Below are positions 11,331 through 22,322 of a DNA stretch of 64,000 bases, piece by piece. Position 1 is the stretch's first letter, and every line of letters begins with the position of its first letter. Below the pieces are notes generated by a model. The model had not been told where the DNA came from, ran no database searches, and was given only the letters and a program-made list of their open reading frames with translations. Both the position numbers and the translations under genes were made by a program. The stretch spans positions 16,732,278-16,796,277 of the forward strand of contig NC_039507.1 of assembly GCF_003672135.1 (NCBI RefSeq). The letters are read 5' to 3'. Origin of the DNA: Ooceraea biroi (Eukaryota; Arthropoda; Insecta; Hymenoptera; Formicidae).

Positions 11331-11651
11331 ACTTTTGTGAAATTATGTAGTCAGCTTTGCCAAGCTACTATAGCGCATTTTAAAGGTCCTTAGGTTGGCA
11401 CTTCAAAATCCACTAAACAAAGGGAAGATATTTGAATTTAAAGCAGAGTTATGATTGATTAAAGGTAATAGCATGTGTAAATTCTATATGTAAATTGGAC
11501 CAATTTTATTGTGTATTTCTGGATACATCTTGAAGTTACATGTAACGCTATTAGATTTAAAAAATAATGAAGTTATCACATTCTATTTATTTCTTTGCTG
11601 ACAGTTTCCGCCAGTTATTTAATCATTATACTATCGGACATTTGACTAATA

Positions 11652-14600
11652 TCACTTTTGTATGGAATATAAAATAGTGAAATACGACATTGACGCAGTT
11701 GATAGCTGCAATGGAGGCGTCATTTTAGAATATACATATATTATGTATGTTATATGTAGCTATTGACACATGATACAATTTTACCGAGGCAAAGTTTTCT
11801 AAAGATGTTATAAAAAGACCACCGAATTTTAGGCCATAAGGTTTAGCGCATATTTGCAAAAGAATCAGTATCAGTCTTTGTACGCGTACAGATGCGGTGT
11901 ACCATTTAACGTTATATCTGCGAACGCATAGATAGCCAAAGTAATAATTTGAAATATCAAAACTGAATATGCTACAACGCTTAGGATAGAAATATATGTT
12001 TTACGGACTATGTTTACAAATATTATATTTATAACATTACGTTCAATGTTATGTAATTAATGCGTAAAATATCTTACGCATTAGAAAATATGTTATTATA
12101 ATGATCTGTAATTGCTTGACCAACATAATTGCCTGCAAATGAATATAAAAAAATAGCAGACATAAAACCAAAGTGTAATAAAAATTCTTCTATGCTTTTC
12201 TCAAACATAGCGGCTTGATAAATCTGAAATAATATATTATATATTACAATTTTTTCTAATACATAATATTGTAGTAAATTATATTAATTTACTATAATAA
12301 TTAATCGTTTACTACAATATTATTAAAATATTAAGCGCCGTGTCAGTTACTGGTGACTGACGATAAACTTTCCGTTCAGCCTGCGTCCGTAACCGATGAC
12401 CGACAATACAAACTTTAATAAATACTACTATAATCATATGGCAACAAGTAAAACGCCGTGTCGGTCACCGTATAACAGGGATACGCAACTGGCGGCCCGC
12501 GGACCGGATCCGGCCCGTGACGTCCAAGCTTGACCCACAGAAAATATGAAAAATAAACTGAATTACCGCCGACTAACAATTAAACTTAATTTTCTCTCTT
12601 AAAGTATATATTTCTCTTAAAAAATATATATAATAGAATAAATATTTACTTGTTAATGCAATGTAAAATATTAAAGAGAAAACATCTAGCTACTGCGGCC
12701 CGCGGTATAACCTCAAATTTTACATTCGGCCCGCCAAAAAATCTAGTTGCCGTATCCCTGCCGTATAATCTTATCGCAAGGATGATCGTATCTCTTCAGT
12801 TTCCGGCATCGCGCGGCGTAAACGGAAAGATCAACAAAATCTGCTCGCTTATCGTGTTAATTAATAATTTACTACAATATTATGTATTATAATATTATAT
12901 ATTATATAATATTATAATATTATAATGCAACTAATAATTTGATATATTGCAAGTGTTGTGTACGGGCATATGTGCGTATGTGTATTTGTGTGTATGTAAC
13001 ACACTTGCAATGTTTAATATATATATGTACATCTTCTAAATTAATTATTAATTCCTCAACTACGTTATACATTTCAAACACCAGATAATGCAAAATGTGC
13101 AAAAAGTCCCTCATATGAAATATCTTATATTCCTAATGAGATTTTAGTAATGATATGAATTTAGCATTCATATATATAATAATTTTTGGATCAGTCCACT
13201 TATATTTTTCTGCATTTTCAAATCCAATAAATTTAAATATCCCATTACACACTTCAATGAAAAAAACCTTGAGGAATCGTAAGCTTTAGTATGAAAACTC
13301 TTACTCCAAACAGATGAAGGCTCAAGCAAATTACAATAATCGCCGTTACAAGAATGAATGTCCCCTCGAAGTTGTATAGAAAGAATTCAATGATACTACG
13401 GAAACATAAATGTTTCATTTTACATGTAATATAAATATTCTAAACATCCTCTGCGTGTGTGTGTGTGTGTGTATGTAAAACACACACACACATACATGAA
13501 TAAAAAAGGAACGTACTTAATAGTAGCGCGATGGATGTCGACTGCATGACTTATCTTCTTCTCGATCTCGCTCTTGTGTTTCCGATAAATTAATTCGTGA
13601 CTGTTCCTTCGCATTACCTGCTGCATACGGTAACTACAAATTAGAAGCAGATTTTTTTCCTCAATATGTTATAGAAACTAAAGAAGATTTTGTTTATAAT
13701 CACAATTTGCATGTCAGTTTTTATATTATACTCTTACCTAGCAACGTTAAATAATCCACAAAAATGTATAAAGTATCCTGTGATCAATATTCCTGTTCCT
13801 ACTAACGTACCCACTGCTATGTAATGGGATAAATACAGATGCAGCAAAATAAAATAAAAATTTTTTTCTTGATCGACAAAATATTCAGTCGTGATATAAA
13901 TATTGCGATATGGCTCAGATTTATTTACGAGATAAAAGATGCCAAAAATTTGCGGCAGTATTGGCAAAAGGGAAAAGGTGATTATACCGCATATCGCCAA
14001 AACTAAACATATTTTTAAAAAATAATCAATACATTCAACATATTCATATTTTCAAATATGTCATACTATAGTGTAAGTAGATATTTCAAAATTATTGACC
14101 ATTTTACTATTTCTTATTCTTTTAACTTTTTCATTTTTTTAGAATAATCTTGTAGGTTGCTCATTTTACTTATAATACTCGATTTCTTATTTATTCCCAT
14201 GTATGCACACTTTTAATATGATTATTTTATATTGAAAATTGTGCGCTAGAGTAATATAGTAAATAATTGATATATTCTTACATATAAATCCAATGGCAAC
14301 ACATTTTGCAATGTATCCATATTTTTTTATTATAGCAATTTCGTTTCTGTCGTGTAATTTGCTGCAGATGTACAGAAGGTTTTCCAATACATGTTTTACC
14401 TGTCGTATCAATAATACATTTACATAATACAGACAAGTCTCTATTTCTCTGACAAATTTTGTAAAAAGTGGTAGTATAAAAAGATTCATGTACATAACAC
14501 GTATGTATAGAAGCATATTGTAAAAGCTGAACTTACGGCACGCGTGTTAATCCAGAAACAATTGTATTGAATTACGCACACAAGCAGAAAAAGTGTTGTA

Positions 14601-15442
14601 GAAAGGATCTTAATGATGAAGTCAATAGTACATTCTGTAGTTAGAAATGTTGTAAGCTGCAATCAATACATTTATGGAAAACATAAAGAAATTGCATACT
14701 CATATGATTAACGCAAAATGCAGGTATTAATTACATTTTGCAGAATAGACTTTAATATATTCTTTTATCTAATCTGTTAATAATAATTTAATCTTTGTTT
14801 TTTTTGTTTGCATATTCTAATATATTTAAACAGAAATCTTTATAACGCCATAATTAATCATAAGGAATTTGAAAAATAACAGTTACTAGAAAATGGAAAG
14901 AAAAAATAGTTACACTAATTCTGCGGTCGAGCATGCGGCTTTTCACAATTATATATAATATTTGTCTAAACAAGCTTCATATCATCACGATTTAATGATC
15001 ACTAGTTTCATTAATCATAAGTTAATGCAAAAGCATGACCAATGGTTTTTTATTTATAATATTGTTGTCTGTTTATAATTATTATATAAGCGTTTTATTC
15101 CTTTATATTGTTACTAAATGTATGTCAGATAATTATATTTTTAAATCGTGCATAAAACTGAAAAGATGTTTAGTATATAAAAAATGTAAATAATAAAAGT
15201 AAAAAACAACAATAATACGTAATTATATTACATATAAAATATCCGCCTCTTAATATATATATATATGTACATACCTGAAATATAATAATACTAGTCGTAA
15301 TGAGAAAAAACAGAGAAGATTGAAGTTGAACAAGCATTGTTCGATCGTAAGGCCATAAGCCAACTGCGATCAGAGAAATTCGATGGATGTAAAGAAATTG
15401 AGTATCAATACAGGTCACTCTCGTTCGAGTATCCATACGCAT
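11652..15442 (-). CDS. Odorant receptor OR-B, nine exons, intact
   Basis: Tandem duplicate of OR-A. Exons (complement): 15275-15442, 14537-14656, 14282-14399, 13738-14002, 13517-13633, 13305-13395, 12078-12223, 11785-11917, 11652-11705. Exon lengths and phases are identical to OR-A, giving 1212 bp and 403 residues with all GT-AG junctions intact. It differs from OR-A by 17 residues: two in exon 1 (Cys23Ser, Ile36Met), two in exon 3 (Arg98Lys, Lys114Arg), two in exon 4, five in exon 7, four in exon 8 and two in exon 9. Exons 2, 5 and 6 are identical. The role is the same as for OR-A, a membrane odorant receptor subunit acting with Orco, but the residue changes suggest a different tuning. The substitution bias is described in the findings. 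Confidence 0.93.
12476..12760. mobile_element. Non-autonomous hAT element in OR-B intron 6
   Basis: The same insertion as at 4298-4552, with the identical 8-bp target duplication CCGTATAA (12468-12475 and 12761-12768). This copy keeps the full 285 bp including a second CGGCCCGC motif, so it represents the older state. It shows that the hAT insertion predates the tandem duplication. Confidence 0.88.
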
Positions 15443-15702
15443 TTAAGAATGATATTTCAATGAGATTTTGCTACTTCTTCCGAATAAAATAAAATATTTT
15501 ACAATATTCTTCACCTAGTGAAATGTCTGTAGAAGAACTACCCTAATTTAATCTAAATATACTAAATTACATAAAACATAAAATACCGGGATGTAATGTA
15601 AAGTGCTATAGAAATAATTTGCTTGCAATTTGCGAGGGAGAGAAAAGTGGGCTATTAATCGATTTGATTCCGTAATAGAAGTACTACGAATATTTTTTAT
15701 TT

Positions 15703-15835
15703 CTCACAGAGAAATAGTCATGACATGATGTCTTGACCGACGTTCACGCAAGCACAATTGATTTCTCCAAGCAATATATCTACACTTTCTTCAGTTTAAC
15801 CAACGCATTTGTACCGTATACTTGTTTCTTTAAAA
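15703..15835 (-). promoter_or_regulatory. Conserved upstream block of OR-B
   Basis: Duplicate of the block upstream of OR-A, with changes at several sites (for example GTTCACGCAAGCACAATTG where OR-A has GTTCGCGCAAGCGCAATTG). It lies about 260 bp upstream of the start codon. It is a candidate regulatory region by conservation only. Confidence 0.45.
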
Positions 15836-16518
15836 GGAGCCTTTTGCCTTTATGATCTTGCGTTGAACAATTGCATAAATGATCTGTCTGTAAGTTTTAT
15901 TATATTTTTGTCACATTATATAAAATTGTATTCCAGAATTTCGGTTTACTATAAAACATGCACTTTTTTAAATATATATATATTTAACTGCTGACTTCTA
16001 TGATATCATTTTGTTACAATAAGACAATTTTCTAATCATATCCTAAAAATGACTTTTTATATTCAATAATCGCTGGTAATGCTAATTATAATTTTCATAA
16101 CCATTATAGATATATAATAGATTTCGCGAAAAGATCTGAACTTGTATAAAGATATTAAAAAACTATAAATTAAAAAATAGTTTAAAAAATATAGAAACAT
16201 ATAATCCACAAGCAATCACACTTGTATGCATGTATGTGCACATGGATGTCCATATACCAATATGCATGCCCGTGCGCGCTTGTATATTCTCTCTCGATTT
16301 TAATATGCTGTTACATAATCTTTTATTCGCTAAATGTTATTCTGATTGCTTTCCATAAGTTTATATCAATTCCATTATACTATTAATTGATATTAATAGT
16401 AAGTAATATTATTTGATAATATTATTATGATACAAGTGTTTGGAAATGGGACAGTTTCTGTTACTTATTTTTAAACTTACCCTCTTATCCTCTATATACA
16501 ATTAGATCGATATTCATG

Positions 16519-16788
16519 TCATTTCTGTGTAGAATATATAACAGTAAAGTAAGATAACGATGCAGTAGATAACTATAATGGAAAACGTAAACATGGGCTT
16601 TAATATATGTGTTTAATATATTATATATGTATATTTATGTATAGTACAATTGTACCGAAGAAAAGCACTCTAGAGATGCTAAAAAAAGGCTGGCTATTTT
16701 GAGTCCGTAAGCCTTATACCTTCTTTGCAACAAAAATAATATCAATTTCTGTATGCGTACAGGAGCCGTATACCACCGAACGTTGTAT
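16519..16788 (-). pseudogene. OR fragment E (exons 8 and 9 only)
   Basis: Exon 8 (16656-16788, 133 bp, phase as in OR-A) is open and encodes RWYTAPVRIQKLILFLLQRR followed by a GLKIASLFLASLECFSS end. Exon 9 (16519-16572) encodes LSTASLSYFTVIYSTQK and a stop. Upstream exons are absent, replaced by repeats from about 16857 to 17830. It is the full-length counterpart of E' and shows where the tandem unit ended. The exons are open but cannot make a receptor alone. Confidence 0.85.
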
Positions 16789-16856
16789 CTACAAAATAAT
16801 AATTAGTCAATAAGATGATCATTATAATGCATAATATATTGTGGTAAAAAGTTAAG

Positions 16857-17474
16857 GGTAATTATTTAGATTAAAGATAACACAGCGCGGATAACTTTGA
16901 CTGTGACATATATTATAGAGGTCATCCTTTCGAGTAATCTGCAAAAGGTTTTATCCGTCGCTCGTTGTTAATTAAAACTTAAAACGTTATTAACAAAAAA
17001 GATAAGTTATTAAAAAGTTATTAACCAAGAAAGTTAAACATTTTGCACGAATTATGTTCAATAGGTTACAACACAGCCAATCTTTTACATAGCAACTGAA
17101 AAGTCCACAAGGAAAGGTAAACAATGAAAATGATAATAATGAAAATTATTATTTACATAGATCTGCAAAACTCTAATCTAACTCTAATTTAACTCATAAC
17201 ACTTCCTTTCGCGTGGACAGTTGAAAATTCGTGCAAAGTCATTAAATGTTTTTTGTTAATAACTTTTTAATAAATGAGCGACGACTAAATTCTGTGCAAA
17301 TTATTCGTGAGGATGACTTTTATAATATATGTCAGGGACAAGTCCTCACTTCGAGTGGTCAGTAAAATGTTGAAAATGTATGCGAAACTATTAAATTTCT
17401 TTTGTTAATAAGTTTGTAATAAACAACCTCCGAGTAAAATCTTCTGAAGTTCACTCAGAAGGATGACCATTATA
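16857..17474. mobile_element. Inverted-repeat element, relative of 32406-33270
   Basis: It begins GGTAATTATTT like the element at 32406 and contains the same internal words: TTGACTGTGACATATATTAT, TCCGTCGCTCGTTGTTAATT, runs of GTTATTAACAAA, and their inverse later (TTTTGTTAATAA...). No coding sequence. Its right end is cut by the next repeat (17475). Confidence 0.6.
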
Positions 17475-17830
17475 CAGGGTGTCTCATAACTCTGTTAGCG
17501 CCGGTTAATGGCGTTTAGTTTGGACTCAGCTGAGTCGAAAAGTCCTGTACCATTTTGCAATTTTCGCAATAATAACCGAGTTATTACACGATTAATGTAA
17601 CCGTAACCTAATGACAGCGCGGTTCGTACAGCGAGCCGTTGGTAGAAAGGCTGCGCGCTCGTGGTTGGTTACGGCGCAGTGAGGCAGCGGTGCCGGAAAG
17701 CGTGTTTTGTAGCGTGCGGTGGGGATGGGGTGGGAATGGTCTCGCGAATTATCGCACGCTTTCTGGCCTCACTGATGTGAGTGGAGTGGGTGAGGCGAAC
17801 TTTTAGATCGGGCTTTTCAAAAAATATATA
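17475..17830 (+). mobile_element. ACAGGGTGTCT-family repeat, longest copy
   Basis: It begins ACAGGGTGTCTCATAACTC and carries AAAGTCCTGTACCATTTTGC and a GC-rich tail with GGTTGGTTACGGCGCAGTGA. Related copies lie at 19170-19310 (+), 23818-23935 (-) and 24560-24828 (-), the last sharing the GC-rich tail. No transposase is visible and the superfamily is not known to me. Confidence 0.6.
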
Positions 17831-17874
17831 TGTGCCATTTTATACATGTATATTACTATATAACACAATTTTAC

Positions 17875-18963
17875 CGAAACAAAGTATTTTAGAGATGCTT
17901 TAAAAAGCCCGGTTATGTTGAGGCCATAATTCTTACAGCTTCTTTGCAGCAGAAATAATATCAATTTCTGTGGTTGTATAGGAGCCGACTTCCGACTGAA
18001 GCTGACTTCTCCTTCGATTTATACATGTTTCTATATTTCTAATATAATATTTATATAATAAACAGCTTGAGCACACGCGAGCGCAGCGGCATAGTAGGTA
18101 TCATTCAATATTTTCTTACATGTAATTACTATTGTAGTACGTTATGTGCTATTTTCACATTTTTTTATTATAACGATTTCGTTTTCATCTTTCAAAATTT
18201 AAATCATTACAGACATCCTGGAGACGCTCCACAAAACGCTTCACCTATCATATTAATATCAGACAATTTCTATTTATGATGAAATTTCGGACAACTTATA
18301 GTGAAAAAAACTTCATTTACCTTAGAGATATTTACGAGTATATTCAAGCAAAAACTCAACTTAATGAGTTAATTAAGAAAGAAGCTATGCACATAAGGAA
18401 AAATGATATTGAAGACAGAATTTTGATGATAAAGTCAATAGTACATTCCACAGTTATGAATAACGTAAGCTGTACTTAATAAATTTATAAATATGAGATA
18501 TTAAGAAATTTTCATACATACTATTTAATTATGAAATTGCAAATGTTGTTAATAGGCAAAACTAACCAAACTTTAATTATTGTTTTACATAGTTTTAATA
18601 ATAATCAAATGTTTATTTCTATATTTGCAAATGCTAATCCTGATATAACAATTGCAATTATATAAATTATATTAATGTATTATATTCTAAATAATAAGGA
18701 TAATATAACTAGACTTTAGATCTTGCTTAGAATTGAAGAACTGTTACAATAATATAAATTAGCGTTTCATTAAATAATAAGACAAATTCGTGCGAACCTG
18801 AAATATAATAAAGCTAGTTACAACAAAGAACAACAAAGAAGAATGATAACTGAACAAATTTTGATTGGTTGTAAGGCCATCACTCAATGACGCATAACAA
18901 ATTTCGATGGAGTCTAAATTGTTGAACTATATAGATCATTCTTCTTGGAGCATTCAACTGCAT
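17875..18963 (-). pseudogene. OR pseudogene C (exons 1, 2, 3 and 8 remain)
   Basis: Exon 1 (18798-18963) starts ATG and has WPYNQSKFVQL but carries a TGA before it and a frameshift before the SFIIFQ end. Exon 2 (about 18340-18475) keeps ECTIDFIIKILSSISFFLMC then hits a stop. Exon 3 (about 18116-18225) is frameshifted. Exon 8 (17875 to about 17990) reads QKLILFLLQRSCKNYGLNIT with a damaged start. Exons 4-7 and 9 are missing. The plus-strand open frames at 18067-18479 are antisense shadows. It is clearly non-functional. Confidence 0.85.
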
Positions 18964-19169
18964 TTGAGAATGATATGTTGATAAAAGTTACGTATTTTAT
19001 CCGACAATACGTCGAATATTTCAAAATATTTTTCTTTTAGCATAAGGTAAATTACTTGCGGTACATTATGTAATTCAGACAATTTACCTTCTTCTCTGAA
19101 AAGTGACTAGACAACGTTTCTTAAAATTTATCATAACACTTTATAACAAAAAATGCTAAGTGTGTGTGT

Positions 19170-19310
19170 GTGTACAGAGTGTCTCATAACTCCTTACCTC
19201 CCCGTTAATGAAGTATAGTTTGGACTTAGCTGAATTGAAAAGTCCTTTTTGCGATTTTCGCAATAATAACCGAGTTATTAAACGATTAAAGTAACCGAAT
19301 GAGATCCTAA
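19170..19310 (+). mobile_element. ACAGGGTGTCT-family repeat, short copy
   Basis: The start TACAGAGTGTCTCATAACTC, then GTTTGGACTTAGCTGAATTG and CGATTTTCGCAATAATAACC, match the copy at 17475. It is truncated before the GC-rich tail. A short TG run precedes it. The rest of 18970-19910 is AT-rich DNA in which I see no gene. Confidence 0.6.
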
Positions 19311-19914
19311 TAATAACTTTTTTATTCAATGATATCGATAAAAATTCTAATGTGAATGCTAACTGGATAAAATTATTGTGGCTGTGTGATACAGTCCCAT
19401 GACTATAAGCTCTTCATGATTTATACTACTTATTTTTGTGATATAATATTCCTTAGAAAACAAAAAATAATATCAGTTAGTAAGATATTGAACAAGTGAG
19501 AACAAAAATAATGTTACACATGGATGAAAGTATTTGTAACATATTTGCGATATATTTCATACTATTTGTACATGATATCTTATATATAGCAACATTCTGA
19601 TCGTTTGTTATACTTTATGACTGTAATTTTATAAAACTTTATTTATAATACAAATTGATATTACTAGCAAATTAGTGTGAATAGAAGAAACCTTATTATC
19701 GATGGCTACTAGATATAAATTCAATCCGTTTTAGTCTTTGTTTTCATCTTGATGTGCATGAAGCGCAATACAATTTAAAAATAATGGAGATGTTTCATTT
19801 TCTTTATTCATTTTCTGACAATTTCAGGCACCAGTCATTTAAGAACGGAAAGTTCCCCACTAGTGTACTAGTTAGTTTTTCCATAATATTAGCTGATTCA
19901 TATTAATATCACTT

Positions 19915-22277
19915 TTATATAGAATATATAACAGTAAAATATGATATTGATGCAGTTGACAGCTGTAACGAAAACGTCAGTTTAGTTCAGTGTATACATA
20001 TATTATGTATACTTGACATATTGATACATAATGTATAATAGTTTTACCGTGGCAAAGGTTTCTAAACATAGTATATAAAGGCCACCGAATTTCACACTAT
20101 AAGGCTTAACGCCTCTTTGCAAAAGAAACAATATTAATCTTTGCACGCGTACGGGTGCAATGTACCATCGAATGTTATATCTGCGAAGTAATAGGTAAAT
20201 AATAAAATTAGCATTTGAAAATGATAATTTAAAATATCAAAAATATTGATGGTAAAAAACTTAGGATAGAAATACATGTTTTACAGATGATTTTGGCAAA
20301 TATTATATTTGCAATATCACTGATTGATTGTTATTTACGTATATATATATGTTAATATAGTCGTAAAAAGGTAATATTAACAACTTAGTCTATTATAACA
20401 AAATATCTTACGCGGTTGAAAATATATAATTATAGTGATCTGTAACTACTTGACCTATGTAGTTGGCTCCTAATGAACATATTAAAATGCTAACTGTAAA
20501 AGCACAATGTAATAGAAAAGCTTGCATCCTATATAAACGAACAGCTTGACAGATCTGAAATGTTATATATACAGTTTTTTGTAATAGATATGATTAAAGA
20601 ATTTATATATGTACATGTATATACATATTTTAAATACACGCATATCTCTTAAATTGTCAATTAGCAAAATGCTTCTCATATCAAATATCTTATATTTTTA
20701 ATGATTCTACCAGTGTAGGATTAATATAAGGGTAGGATTAATATAAGATTAATATAATAGGCCAGAATGGACTCGGGTCTACAGCAGCAAAATTTGAGGG
20801 ACGGCAAAATGAGTCACAAACCAACAGGCGATAAACGGTGTAGCGTGATAGCGAGGGAGCGTTAAGCGCGTGAGAGGACAATAAGGTAGCGCCGACAACA
20901 GTCGCATGAGTCGCTGGAAAGTGACGGTTTAGAATTTTAGAGAAGATTATAGTGAGAGCTGTATAGAAAAGAACCTTTGATACGAAGACAAACCAAAGGA
21001 AAGATATGAGCAAATTGGGAGATCACTAAGAAAATTTTATGAATTACTAAGGGATAATATGAATTAATGAAGAGGTAGAAATAACATTAGGCTCACAGCG
21101 ACAATTTCCTTTAATCCGTCCCTGGCTTCTACTAATAATATAAATTCAATATATACACTATTCTTTTTATATCATTCTAATTACGAGGGCGGTCTAAAAA
21201 GTAATGAGACAAACCCTACAAATACAAAACTGTATTTTTAATCTAAAGTCACATGTTCCTTTTCAAAATAGTCCCCACTGAATGCAACGCACTTTTCCCA
21301 TTGCGTTATTTTTTGGAAGACGAAATTTAGGCCACAATTCACTTTAACAGTAGTTTAAATCATTAAATTTAATTTTAAAGAACTGTTACGTTTTACAACT
21401 ATAAACCATGGTTAAAGTCGATTTTCGTTAAAGTTAAACGCCAAATTTTGGGCGTTTAATGAATATACATGAAAGTATTCCTTTTTTTCCTTTCGACAGA
21501 ACTGGCGAGTTTATTACTATATATCACACGGCGTTTCGACCAAGCTTCTGGTCCTTTTCAAGTGTACATGTCAATTTAACAAGTCATTTTCTGTAATATA
21601 ATAGAAGCTTGGTCGAAACGTCGTGTGATATATAGTAATAAACTTGCTAGTTCGGTCGAAAGGAAAAAAAAGGAATACTTTCATTGATTCATCCTGGCGA
21701 TACTAACTTATTAATTTGAATATACATGAAGTTTAACTATAGTGCCACCGATTTCAGCCTCAAAATGTTTCAAAGAAATAGAAATCTTTGACAGTTTCTA
21801 CAGACTAGGTTTAGCTAAACTATAGTTAAAATCACGATGTGGACCGCAATAAAAGCTTAACCATGGCGTTAAATATAATAGTCGTTCAGTTAAGCTCGAT
21901 TTAAGTGCAATTTTGTGGAAATGGGCCTAAGGGTTACTAACTGAACCGATAAGAACGGAATTTTCAAAGTTAATAGAAAAAATGTTCAGGTACATGTATG
22001 TATTGCCACTTTTCGTTCTTTAGCCCTGTAATTTCTCTAGCAAGCCCAGTCGCATTACTTTTTGGATCGCTTACATATATTTTTTTGCAGCTCCAAATCC
22101 TATCAATTTAAAGGTCTTGTTGCACTGCTGAATAAAAAACTTTAATAATTATAAGATTTAGGTTTTTGCTTAAATTCTTACTCCAAACAGATGAAGGCTC
22201 AAACAAATTACAATAAGCATTATTAGGAGAAAGTATGTTCCCTCGAAGTTCTGTTGAAAGAATTCACTAAACCTATG

Positions 22278-22322
<45 letters not shown>

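Larger units (their letters stand above)
21184..22078 (-). mobile_element. Decayed mellifera-type mariner with nested insertions
   Basis: The left end GGGCGGTCTAAAAAGTAATG and right end inverse AAGCGATCCAAAAAGTAATG look like terminal repeats. The minus strand near 21236-21305 reads WEKCVAFSGDYFEKEHVTLD, a typical mariner transposase C-terminus. Most of the gene is gone and the middle is occupied by an element at about 21325-21911. It lies in OR-D intron 6. Confidence 0.6.

Noticed and set aside
18067..18479. Two plus-strand frames of about 70 residues
   Set aside because: Antisense to exons 2 and 3 of OR pseudogene C.
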